51,200 nucleotides of DNA from CAYURP01 sp964447175 (GTDB lineage: Bacteria; Zixibacteria; MSB-5A5; SM23-73-2): contig CAYURP010000020.1 in assembly GCA_964447175.1 (NCBI GenBank), forward strand, positions 1-51,200. Reading direction: 5' to 3'. The position numbers were made by a program, and so were the translations under genes. This document shows, piece by piece, positions 17,380 to 24,946 of this stretch. Positions within the stretch are counted from its first letter, which is position 1. The number at the start of each line of letters is the position of its first letter. The notes under the pieces are model-generated. The model saw only the letters and a program-made list of their open reading frames with translations. It was not told the origin of the DNA and ran no database searches.

Positions 17380-17731
17380 GTGTCTGATGTAACCTGTTGC
17401 CATATATATGAATAGGTTTTCACATTTATAGTTAATAGTTCACAAAAGCTCCTTCTCAAAATAAGATTAAAACCAGCAATTCAAGATGGAGAAGTTCAAC
17501 TCTTTGGGACACTTTTGAATATGGAATGGCTGGAAATAACGAAAAAATGAAGATTTCTTTTAATAAATGGTATGATCTTTGCAATTGTATCACATAAAAA
17601 GAAACTCGATTCAGAAGGAAAAAACAAAAAATACGATGTTTTAACCGGATTTACCCCAAATAATTTTGAACCATTGAACCATTAAACTTTTAAACCTTTA
17701 AACAAAGAATTTATATAAGCTGTTCTTTAAG
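17380..17731. other. Spacer after the NtrC gene
   Basis: AT-rich, no gene or clear terminator. It contains a weak period-7/8 tract near 17660-17704 made of tgaacca/ttaaac-like words. Confidence 0.5.
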
Positions 17732-18208
17732 ATGAAACTGACATTAAAAGGAAATAACTCAGGAAAGGAACTCTACCGACCCCACCAGATTTTCGGTTTA
17801 AGGGCAAAGGAGGAGTTAAAAAGAGCGGAAAGATACTCAGATTTTCTATCTCTGATTGTGATCGATATAACCAGTTTAATCAAATTCGCCAGGAAATATG
17901 GTGTGAAAAATTACGATTTCCCCAGGGAGCTTCTGGAGTCTTTGGAAAAAAACATCAGAAAATCAGTACGGGAAACCGACATAGTCTCTGGATTTGAGCA
18001 AAACAAATTAGGCTTGCTTTTGTTTGAAACCCCATTGGGCGGAGCAAACTGCCTGACCAAAAGATTGGGCGAAAAGATAAAGGATTTTGTAACCGGTTCA
18101 GTCAGAACTCCTCAAACCTGGCAGGTTCCTATGGAGGTAGCTTCCTTTCCTGAGAAAGATAACTCAGAGGAAACCTTCTTATCCTTTCTTAAAAACCATT
18201 TCCCCTAA
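17732..18208 (+). CDS. Degenerate GGDEF-domain-like protein
   Basis: 158 residues. The segment AERYSDFLSLIVIDITSL matches the start of GGDEF (diguanylate cyclase) domains. RETDIVSGFEQNKLGLLLFE sits where R.sD.vaR.GGDEFal.l. would be, but the GGDEF signature itself is replaced (GFEQNKLG), so the protein is almost certainly not a cyclase. It could bind GTP or c-di-GMP as a sensor, or serve only as a partner domain. It lies 350 bp after the kinase/regulator block on the same strand, so a signalling link is plausible. The domain is short for the family (~160), with no other domain attached. Confidence 0.6.
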   Translation: MKLTLKGNNSGKELYRPHQIFGLRAKEELKRAERYSDFLSLIVIDITSLIKFARKYGVKNYDFPRELLESLEKNIRKSVRETDIVSGFEQNKLGLLLFETPLGGANCLTKRLGEKIKDFVTGSVRTPQTWQVPMEVASFPEKDNSEETFLSFLKNHFP

Positions 18209-18358
18209 TCATTAAATTATAACTCCCCTATTTGCTTTTCAATCATTGGAGTGTGAACCTTCAGGTTTACTTTAAGCCATGCTTAGAATACAATTCTAAA
18301 TCATCCTAATAAGAATTGTGTAGTACAAGATCACCTGACTTTGATAATCTTGTTTTAA

Positions 18359-19012
18359 TTAATCTACGCACATAATATGATTAACAGAAGCAGTATTGAT
18401 TTCTTCTGGGTAATTTCCCACAAGTATCCCAATCATTTCCTGGACGTGGAATTTCTCTGGTACTTTAACTAAGACCCAATTGTCATAATACTGTATTATT
18501 ATGTTTCCTGTCTCTTCCATTATTTCTTCTATTTTCTTTTCCGTAACATGCTTATAGAATTCTACTGCAAGTTCTTGAAAAACGTATTTTTGAATATAGT
18601 ATTTTTCTCCTAAATCAGTTTCCTTATTGCCTAAAATCACAACATCCATAAAAGTCTCTATGTGGTCCTGTGGGGGATAAACTTTTATATCGTAAACACC
18701 AAGCGGAAGCCTGATGTAGTAATTGCCATTTTCGTCAGTGAATGTTTTTTCAACAAGATTTCTTTGGAAGAAAACCGATATCTTAACGCCTTGATATGGG
18801 TTCATAACAGAACAATACAACGAATTCTTATCTGGACAACCATTCCATTCGAGATCACACTGGACTAAGTTGCAGCAGGGACCAATCCCATTCAAGTAGA
18901 TTTTCCCTTTAATAAATCCAAATGTGGGACGAGTTGGTTCCTTACCACCTTCACAACCCCAAAATAAAAGTAAAATCCCCACCAAACAAAAAAATATTCT
19001 GACCCTTCTCAT
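18359..19012 (-). CDS. Secreted lipoprotein with carboxypeptidase-regulatory-like domain
   Basis: 217 residues. Signal peptide ending LLLFWGC with the lipidated Cys at about residue 20. Then GFIKGKIYLNG...TDENGNYYIRLPLGVYDIKVYP, a carboxypeptidase-regulatory-like beta-sandwich with four extra Cys in the first half (CCNLVQC, C). The last ~70 residues (VTEKKIEEIMEETG, WVLVKVPE) resemble the inhibitor-like propeptide fold of secreted subtilases, but no protease domain follows. No operon partner. Role unknown; outer-membrane or periplasmic lipoprotein. Confidence 0.7.
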   Translation of the reverse strand: MRRVRIFFCLVGILLLFWGCEGGKEPTRPTFGFIKGKIYLNGIGPCCNLVQCDLEWNGCPDKNSLYCSVMNPYQGVKISVFFQRNLVEKTFTDENGNYYIRLPLGVYDIKVYPPQDHIETFMDVVILGNKETDLGEKYYIQKYVFQELAVEFYKHVTEKKIEEIMEETGNIIIQYYDNWVLVKVPEKFHVQEMIGILVGNYPEEINTASVNHIMCVD

Positions 19013-19100
19013 ATTTCACCCAATTATATTTTACCCACTTAAAATATAAATTCTTATTAAGAATTTGTCAATAAAAAAATCAAAAAACTTATACACATGA

Positions 19101-19125
19101 GTAGAACAAGGTCTCCTGACCTTGT
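19101..19125. repeat. GTAG hairpin, inverted copy of 6807-6831
   Basis: GTAG followed by acaaggtc/gaccttgt with loop tcct. Exact reverse complement of the right half of the 6773-6831 compound element. Confidence 0.9.
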
Positions 19126-19208
19126 CCATATCATTAATAGGTTTTAAATTTATACAGGATAGTGGTAGCCGAAGGCTTTAGCCTGCGAAAGGATTGGAGA
19201 AATGATCT

Positions 19209-19290
19209 AACTCACCCTGCATCCCTCTCTTAATAAAAGAGGGACTTATTTGCCCCTTCTCTTTTTAGAGAAGGGGTCAGGGGATGAGTT
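19209..19290. repeat. Compound hairpin with double inner stems
   Basis: Approximate outer arms aactcaccctg (19209-19219) and caggggatgagtt (19278-19290) enclose tccctct/agaggga (19222-19244) and the perfect 10-bp ccccttctct/agagaagggg (19253-19276). The layout resembles palindromes I remember from many unrelated bacterial genomes; this is recollection, not a search. Confidence 0.8.
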
Positions 19291-19347
19291 GAAGCGAAAT
19301 GGCAAGAAGACCCAGATGGTTAAAAAAGAAAAAACATTTAATACACA

Positions 19348-19370
19348 CGCAACCTGAAGGTTGCGCCTAC
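19348..19370. repeat. Hairpin with CTAC end, inverted relative of 6368-6390
   Basis: cgcaacct/aggttgcg followed by CTAC. It differs by one base from the reverse complement of the left half of the 6367-6431 element. Confidence 0.85.
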
Positions 19371-19411
19371 CACTGAATCATTTATCCAGAAGTATTTTCT
19401 CCGGAGAATTA

Positions 19412-19455
19412 GTGGTGGAAATCCCCGAAACGGGTCTTTACGACAATTCCACCAC
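19412..19455. repeat. Nested hairpin, inverted copy of 6447-6486
   Basis: 9-bp arms gtggtggaa/ttccaccac enclose cccg-aaa-cggg (19424-19434). The loop and linker sequence matches the reverse complement of the 6.45-kb element closely. Confidence 0.85.
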
Positions 19456-19482
19456 CAACGTAATTGAGCTGAAAAACATTTC

Positions 19483-19545
19483 GGTAACACAAGTTGTCTT
19501 CCTGCTAAAAGCGGGATTGTCACAGGTTGGGACAACCTGTGTTAC
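19483..19545. repeat. Compound palindrome containing an inverted cacaggttg element
   Basis: Outer arms gtaacacaagttgtc (19483-19497) / gacaacctgtgttac (19531-19545) with one mismatch; inner cctgc/gcggg; and the cacaggttg-gga-caacctgtg hairpin (19521-19541), whose loop is the complement of the tcc loop of the other copies. Confidence 0.82.
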
Positions 19546-19642
19546 ATTGAAAACAGTTTCACTGGAAGGAGACGGGTTTCAGCCCCTACATAGTCGTTAT
19601 ACTTATGTATAAATCTGATATATGGTTAGTAAGATATATTGT

Positions 19643-21016
19643 CTACGAGAAGATTTTCCCGGGATTCAGGATGGCATCCGGGTCAAAGGCTTTTTTGACC
19701 CTTTTCATCATTTCTATTCCGGTTTTACCCACCGCATTTTCGAGAAATTTGGATTTAGTTATTCCGATTCCGTGCTCGCCTGAAAGCGTTCCCTCCATCT
19801 TCAAGGTCGCATCGAAAAGCTCTTCTACGGCTTTTTCCGTTCGTTCCATCTTTTCCGGATCTTTACGATCGCTCATAATGTTGACATGCAAGTTTCCATC
19901 TCCTGCATGACCAAAGGTGTCTATGGGAATATTGTATTTCTGGGAGATCCTTTTTATCTCCGAAACTAAAGCCGGAAGCTTGCTCGGCGGAACAACCACA
20001 TCCTCGTTCACCTTAGTGGGCGCTATCCTCAGAAGTGCTGCGGAACAGGATTTGCGAAGCTCCCAAAGCATATCCCTGTCTGCTTTAGTTTCTGCGAATT
20101 TCAAACTTGTTGCCCTGTTCTTCTGGCAAATCTTTTCCACCTTCTCCATTTCAGGGTGGACTTCCTCCTTGTTTTTCCCGTCTATCTCGATTAACAAAAC
20201 GGTGCCTCCTTTAGGAACCAGATCGGTCTGCATATACTCCAGAACACAGTCTAAGGTATCTGTGTCGATAAACTCTATAGTCGAGGGAATGATTCCGGCT
20301 GCGGTTATGTCCGAGACCACCTGAGCTGCATCCTCCATTTCGGGAAAGGAACCTAAGATGGTCTCCTCATAGGAGGGCTGGTGCAAAAGCCTTAAAGCCA
20401 TCTTGGTAATGATGCCCAGAGTCCCTTCGGAACCGATCAAAAGAGATTCCAGATCGTATCCTTTACCATCCGGATCGAAAAACCCTGTCCTTATGATCTC
20501 CCCGTCATAAAGTACAAACTCTAATCCCAGAACGTAGTTTCTGGTAACACCATATTTTCTCCCTTTCAGTCCGCCTGCATTCTCAGCTACGTTTCCTCCC
20601 AGTGTGGACATCTTGTCACTTGAAGGATCAGGTGCATACAGAAGGCCATATTTTGCCACCTCGTTTTTGAGATTCAGGGTAACCACTCCCGCTTCTGCAA
20701 TTACATATTTCTCCTTCTGGTTTATCTCCAGGATTTTGTCCATCTGCTCCAGGCTCATCACAATTCCACCTTTTATGGGCAGGGACCCCCCGGTGTATCC
20801 CGATCCCAGTCCTCTGGTCACCACGGGAATCTTATTGCGATGTGCATACTTCACCACCTCTACCACCTCTTCAGTGGTAACCGGTAACACCACCGCATCA
20901 GGCATATAGGAGATATTGGTGGCATCATAGGAATAGCAGAGCCTGTCCTCCAGAGTGTAGAAGATCCTCTTTTCATCCACTATTTGTTTAAGATCAGTCC
21001 GGAGATTCTCTTTCAT
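19643..21016 (-). CDS. FAD-linked 2-hydroxyacid oxidase/dehydrogenase (GlcD type)
   Basis: 457 residues, normal length for the GlcD/D-lactate dehydrogenase family. The N-terminal PCMH-type FAD-binding domain has TRGLGSGYTGGSLPIKGG and LGGNVAENAGGLKGRKYG. The C-terminal FAD-oxidase domain carries GHAGDGNLHVNIM and SGEHGIGITK, the conserved metal/substrate histidine motifs. It oxidises D-lactate, glycolate or a similar 2-hydroxyacid to the 2-oxoacid, passing electrons to a partner such as the Fe-S protein at 24944-26191. It lies 109 bp after the dehydrogenase-family gene, with a terminator hairpin between. Confidence 0.88.
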   Translation of the reverse strand: MKENLRTDLKQIVDEKRIFYTLEDRLCYSYDATNISYMPDAVVLPVTTEEVVEVVKYAHRNKIPVVTRGLGSGYTGGSLPIKGGIVMSLEQMDKILEINQKEKYVIAEAGVVTLNLKNEVAKYGLLYAPDPSSDKMSTLGGNVAENAGGLKGRKYGVTRNYVLGLEFVLYDGEIIRTGFFDPDGKGYDLESLLIGSEGTLGIITKMALRLLHQPSYEETILGSFPEMEDAAQVVSDITAAGIIPSTIEFIDTDTLDCVLEYMQTDLVPKGGTVLLIEIDGKNKEEVHPEMEKVEKICQKNRATSLKFAETKADRDMLWELRKSCSAALLRIAPTKVNEDVVVPPSKLPALVSEIKRISQKYNIPIDTFGHAGDGNLHVNIMSDRKDPEKMERTEKAVEELFDATLKMEGTLSGEHGIGITKSKFLENAVGKTGIEMMKRVKKAFDPDAILNPGKIFS

Positions 21017-21084
21017 CTTAAATTTTCCTTTTCTTTTTCAAATAAGACGAAATATATCCACTTTGTATTGGTGGGCTGAAAAAG

Positions 21085-21111
21085 AAGCCCGGCGAAAAGA
21101 TCACCGGGCTT
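21085..21111 (-). terminator. Intrinsic terminator after the dehydrogenase-family gene
   Basis: GC-rich 11-bp stem with one mismatch (aagcccggcga / tcaccgggctt), followed on the minus strand by CTTTTTC. It lies between the dehydrogenase and the FAD oxidase genes, so read-through or a separate promoter is needed for the latter. Confidence 0.75.
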
Positions 21112-21125
21112 CCTAAAATTGAAAA

Positions 21126-22217
21126 TTACAGGTCGTATTTAACTCCCGTCTCTTGAGCCATTTGCTTCATACTGGCTACGACTTTTTCCTGAAGGGGCAC
21201 GCCATTTTTCTTATAATCATCGTATTTTTCGAATTCCTTCTCTCCGTGGATAAAAACTCTGTTTTCCCCCTTTGCCTTCTGGGAGTTCTTCAGAGTCTGG
21301 ATCATGTTGTCCATGGTGCTTTTAAACTCATTCAGGTCGATGAAGTTGTCTATCTTTATCACTCCGAAGAAATGGCCCACGTTTATGAATTTCTCTCCAC
21401 CGGCATTGGCCTTGACAAAGGGGCCGAACTTAGCGCCGGAGAGCACTCCGGAAAGGATGTCAACCATCAAAGACATCCCGTATCCTTTATGCCCGGACTG
21501 AAGCTCGCCTGCACCGCCTAAGGGCAATATACCCCCACCTAATGTCTTGGCCATGTTCTGCACGATCCTCGCGGTGTCAGTCGAGGGAACACCATGCTCG
21601 TCCACAGCCCAGCCCGCAGGAACTGGTTTGTTCTCTCTTTCATAAACTTCGAATTTACCACGAGGCACGACCGACGTAGCCATATCCAGCACAAAGGGGC
21701 GCTCCTTCGCAGTAGGAACAGCAAGCGATATAGGGTTTGTTCCGATCGTCATATCCTTGGAGAAGGTAGGAACCACCAGGGGAGCGGAGTTGGTCATGGA
21801 AATGCCGATCAGATTCCCCTCCTTTAAAGCCATCATGGAATAGTATCCGGCTATTCCGTAGTGATTGCTGTGGGCCACCGTGACAAATCCCAACCCGGAC
21901 TCCTTTGCTTTCTGAATAGCCAGGTTCATCCCAAAATAGCCAGCCGGCTGGCCCAAACCATTATTTGCATTAATAGCGGCAGTGGATGGCGTTTCCTTCT
22001 CGATTGTAGGTTTGGCATCTGGTATCATCAAGCCATTTTTTATGCCATCATAATACCTTTTAAGCCGAGCCACACCGTGCGAGGGGATACCTCTGAGATC
22101 CGAGACCACCAGAACATCCGCTGTGATATCAGAGTCTTCTTTCGAAATCCCCAATTTCTGAAAAACCTGCGAGGTGAAATTTTTTAGTTTTTGATCATTA
22201 ACTACAGCACCGGACAT
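21126..22217 (-). CDS. Malate/L-lactate dehydrogenase-family (Ldh2/AllD type) oxidoreductase
   Basis: 363 residues, full length for the family. Conserved pieces: GIPSHGVARLKRY near the N-terminus, the catalytic-region HSNHYGIAGYYSMMA, GTNPISLAVPT, and VLDMATSVVPRGKFEVYERE in the NAD(P)-binding part. Family enzymes interconvert a 2-oxoacid and an L-2-hydroxyacid with NAD(P). It starts 27 bp after the lactate racemase-like gene stops, and the two are surely cotranscribed. Together they would link D- and L-lactate pools to NAD; the exact substrate is inferred from context. Confidence 0.88.
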   Translation of the reverse strand: MSGAVVNDQKLKNFTSQVFQKLGISKEDSDITADVLVVSDLRGIPSHGVARLKRYYDGIKNGLMIPDAKPTIEKETPSTAAINANNGLGQPAGYFGMNLAIQKAKESGLGFVTVAHSNHYGIAGYYSMMALKEGNLIGISMTNSAPLVVPTFSKDMTIGTNPISLAVPTAKERPFVLDMATSVVPRGKFEVYERENKPVPAGWAVDEHGVPSTDTARIVQNMAKTLGGGILPLGGAGELQSGHKGYGMSLMVDILSGVLSGAKFGPFVKANAGGEKFINVGHFFGVIKIDNFIDLNEFKSTMDNMIQTLKNSQKAKGENRVFIHGEKEFEKYDDYKKNGVPLQEKVVASMKQMAQETGVKYDL

Positions 22218-22244
22218 AGTTTAACTCCTTTTTTTGTTTTTGTT

Positions 22245-23516
22245 TTAGCTACATTTTCTCAAACAGGGGTAAATCAATCCCCCCTGAGGCATAACGTAGG
22301 ATTTAAAATCCTCACCATGCTTGGCTTTTATTCTCTCGATGGCATCATCCAAGGATTCAGCGTATCCGAAAAATCTTTGCTCCAGGGTATCTTTATCCAT
22401 TTTGGAGATAACAAGAACGTTAAACTCCTTCAGAACTCTTGAGTTTATGACTGCAGTATGGCCTCCCACCACAATGTCCTTTTCCGGAGTATTGAGAAGC
22501 TGATCCAGTGAATCAGCCTTTAGAAGCCAGCTGTCAAAGGTATCCGAACCAATTCCTTCTCTGGCTTCGGTTATCAGAACAATAGTACCTCCGGGTTTAA
22601 CCACCTGCCGGCCGTTGTTCATAGTCTTCATAGTCTGGTACAGATTAACGTCTTTAGGGTAGCCGCCAGCACAGGCAAAAACCGCATCAGCCGGTTCATC
22701 CACAATCACCTTGTATAGTTGATCGCAAGCCTCTACACCCTTTAAAAACGCCTGCTCTAAATCTCCAGCTACGATTTTAATAATCTCTTTTCTGTCATTA
22801 ATCACCACATTCAAAAGAAAGTCAACGCCCGCTTTTCTGGCTGCTTCACCCATCTCCTCGGAGATGGGGCTTCCCTTGATTTTAGCCAGGCCCACGCCAG
22901 GCCGGAGAACCATAGCATGATTTCTTCTTATGGTCTCCCGGGCAACCACACCTGGCAATATACCTTTTCTACCTCCTGAATATCCTCCAAAATAATGGGT
23001 AGTAATAAGGCCGGTCATAACCACTACATCAGACTCTGGGACGAGTTTATTTATCATAAGCTCATTTCCGGTAGAGAGCTTGCCTAAAGAGACGCAGTCT
23101 TTATCACATTCATGAGAAATTATCTCATAATTATCCACAATCTCATCTCCAAAATTATCCCGATTCTCTTTATCCGTGTGGGGTCTATGAGCGCCCGTTC
23201 CCACCAGGAATTTTATATCCTCATCCATAATACCTGCATTATGCAGTTCCTCGATAACGGGTAAAAGGAGATTGAAGTTTTCTCTTTTATAAGGAGTTCC
23301 CCGTGTGAAATCCGAGACTATAATAACAGCATTTTTTTTGCTCTTGGCAATCTCGGATAACTTTTTAGATCCAGTGGGATTGAGCAACGAATCGACACAA
23401 GCTCTGGTCACGTCAGGCATACCCGGCACCTTTTCCAGTTCCAGTACCTTAAGCAGATTTTTATCAGGCAAGTTCAGATCAACGTGAGAGTTACCATATT
23501 TTAGTTCAATTTTCAT
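22245..23516 (-). CDS. larA: LarA-type nickel-dependent 2-hydroxyacid racemase
   Basis: 423 residues, the usual length for LarA (DUF2088 N-terminal domain plus C-terminal domain). Visible family motifs are VSDFTRGTPYKRENF, VGTGAHRPHT, TTHYFGGYSGGRKGILPG (the Lys after GGR corresponds to the residue that carries the pincer nickel cofactor in Lactobacillus LarA) and RRNHAMV. Expected activity is racemisation of lactate or another 2-hydroxyacid. The cofactor-synthesis genes larB, larC and larE are not in this window, so they must lie elsewhere if the enzyme is active. First gene of a block with the downstream dehydrogenase. Confidence 0.85.
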   Translation of the reverse strand: MKIELKYGNSHVDLNLPDKNLLKVLELEKVPGMPDVTRACVDSLLNPTGSKKLSEIAKSKKNAVIIVSDFTRGTPYKRENFNLLLPVIEELHNAGIMDEDIKFLVGTGAHRPHTDKENRDNFGDEIVDNYEIISHECDKDCVSLGKLSTGNELMINKLVPESDVVVMTGLITTHYFGGYSGGRKGILPGVVARETIRRNHAMVLRPGVGLAKIKGSPISEEMGEAARKAGVDFLLNVVINDRKEIIKIVAGDLEQAFLKGVEACDQLYKVIVDEPADAVFACAGGYPKDVNLYQTMKTMNNGRQVVKPGGTIVLITEAREGIGSDTFDSWLLKADSLDQLLNTPEKDIVVGGHTAVINSRVLKEFNVLVISKMDKDTLEQRFFGYAESLDDAIERIKAKHGEDFKSYVMPQGGLIYPCLRKCS

Positions 23517-23684
23517 CTTAAGTCCTTTGAAACTTCCAAATTTTCGCCAATAAATATACTCAAGTAGATTAAAAAAAGCAAGCGATTTTGTGAAATTTTT
23601 AACAAAGTCCGGTTTTTACATTTTTTAAAAATCAGTTAAAATAAACATTCTCTAAATGTTCTTTTGCGTTTAAAATTAAAAAAA

Positions 23685-23702
23685 GGCGGTTTCTCAACCG
23701 CC
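23685..23702 (-). terminator. Intrinsic terminator after the dockerin/cohesin-like gene
   Basis: Stem ggcggtt/aaccgcc with loop tctc; on the minus strand it is followed by a run of T (plus-strand A run at 23676-23684). Confidence 0.8.
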
Positions 23703-23732
23703 CTAAGAAAATGACTATAAGAAAGTTCTGAG

Positions 23733-24602
23733 CTAAGGACCACAGGGTGGAGGACCGCCGTGGAAAAGATAATTAACCATATACACCACATCTGAAATGG
23801 TAAGTTGTCCGTCACAATTCACGTCCCCTACATAGTTCAAGGAGAACTCGGGCAAAAGCATTCTGCCAAGAGAATCACCCGCTTCATAGGCTGGCTTGGA
23901 GATTAAAAGCATAGTATGTTCAGGTGGGTAATAGGTGGCGGTTATCTCTGTAGGAGTTCCGGAGCTAAGCACTTCGAAATCTATTCTGGCAATCACTCCA
24001 TCACTTCCCGAATGAATTATAAGAGAATCTGCAAATATATCTGGATATGCAAAGATGAGGACCCTTTTGTTATCCTGATCGATTTTATACCCACAGTCTT
24101 TACCTTCCAGTAGCGTTCCCAGAAAAGATATATAATCGCATCGCAGTTCCACCTGACCTGGAAGGTTTTGATATGAAAGGGGAATAACCAAACCATATAG
24201 ATCCGGTTGACCAACCGTGTTTATCCTGACGTCCATTGTTATAATTTGCCCGGGAGCACCAATCACCCAACCGGTGGTGATTTTAATTCCACTGGGCACA
24301 ACCAGGTCTGTGCCCACGGGTGGAAATAGATACGGAGTGCCCAGTTGCATATAATCTACTAACTGTATCACATCGCCAAGATTTATGCCCGGACAATTGT
24401 CAACGTCCGCATCATTTCTCACCACAGGTGCTGGACCATCTGAGAAAAGATAGTGCAAAAAGTATACTACATCAGCGATTTCCCCTGCTATCTCATTTCC
24501 ATTAATATCACCTAAAACAGCATGTGCCGGTGGAGCAGAAAATAAGGATAGAAATAAAAAAGTACTGACCACGCCCACCAGTAGGAATTTTTTGAATTTC
24601 AC
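23733..24602 (-). CDS. Secreted protein with cohesin-like middle domain flanked by dockerin repeats
   Basis: Signal peptide (FLLVGVVSTFLFLSLFS...AHA). Residues ~30-95: two degenerate dockerin half-repeats (GDINGNEIAGEIADVVYFLHY; DVDNCPGINLGDVIQLVDYM). Residues ~95-255: a beta-rich domain with the rhythm of a cohesin (GAPGQIITMDVRIN, LYGLVIPLSY, GVIARIDFEV). C-terminus: one good half-repeat, GDVNCDGQLTISDVVYMVNY. The frame begins at GTG 24611, but AGGAGG lies 8 bp before the next GTG (24602), which I prefer. The gene sits between the Fe-S subunit and the racemase, with its own promoter and terminator. The cohesin-like call is by eye and uncertain. Confidence 0.72.
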   Translation of the reverse strand: MKFKKFLLVGVVSTFLFLSLFSAPPAHAVLGDINGNEIAGEIADVVYFLHYLFSDGPAPVVRNDADVDNCPGINLGDVIQLVDYMQLGTPYLFPPVGTDLVVPSGIKITTGWVIGAPGQIITMDVRINTVGQPDLYGLVIPLSYQNLPGQVELRCDYISFLGTLLEGKDCGYKIDQDNKRVLIFAYPDIFADSLIIHSGSDGVIARIDFEVLSSGTPTEITATYYPPEHTMLLISKPAYEAGDSLGRMLLPEFSLNYVGDVNCDGQLTISDVVYMVNYLFHGGPPPCGP

Positions 24603-24611
24603 CTTTTTCAC

Positions 24612-24943
24612 CTCCTCTGCTAATAGAGTTTAACTACCTTTCAAGGCATTTTGCTTAAATAAGCTAAAGTAAAATCTCAAGAACATCAATAACTTTTTTA
24701 AAGCAACTTACCCTGAAAGTGTCGCAGCCAAACTCCAATCTTAGAGGTTATCTCATTTTCAATATAATATTTTTTCGCCTTTTGTCAAGTGTAAATTGCA
24801 TCTTTGTTAAGTTTATATGTTGTTAAGTAAAGGCAGATTGATCTTCACTATCCTCATAGAAATTAAGTTTGAAGTATGTAAATTCAACCCTTTTTAACTT
24901 TTAACTGAAAACTGTGAACCGATAACTGTTTACTGTTTTCCGT
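24612..24943. other. Spacer with promoter and period-7 array
   Basis: Holds a minus-strand promoter (24761-24788), a ~145-nt leader for the dockerin gene, and the period-7 array extending from the Fe-S gene stop codon. No gene. Confidence 0.7.
24761..24788 (-). promoter_or_regulatory. Promoter of the dockerin/cohesin-like gene
   Basis: On the minus strand, TTGACA (24783-24788), 16-bp spacer, TATATT (24761-24766). The leader to the start codon is ~150 nt. Confidence 0.65.
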
Positions 24944-24946
24944 TCA
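24891..24946 (-). repeat. Period-7 array starting at the stop codon of the Fe-S gene
   Basis: Read on the minus strand from the stop: TGAACGG AAAACAG, TAAACAG TTATCGG, TTCACAG TTTTCAG, TTAAAAG TTAAAAA. Eight heptamers in register; the first three bases are the stop codon. Confidence 0.8.

Larger units (their letters stand above)
19013..19642. other. Intergenic spacer with reverse-oriented palindromic elements
   Basis: No gene. It holds at least five inverted-repeat elements, four of which are reverse-orientation relatives of elements in the 6.3-6.85 kb spacer. Confidence 0.8.

Noticed and set aside
19361..19910. Two plus-strand frames (19361-19612, 19605-19910)
   Set aside because: The first spans palindromic elements; the second is a mirror of the FAD-oxidase gene on the other strand.
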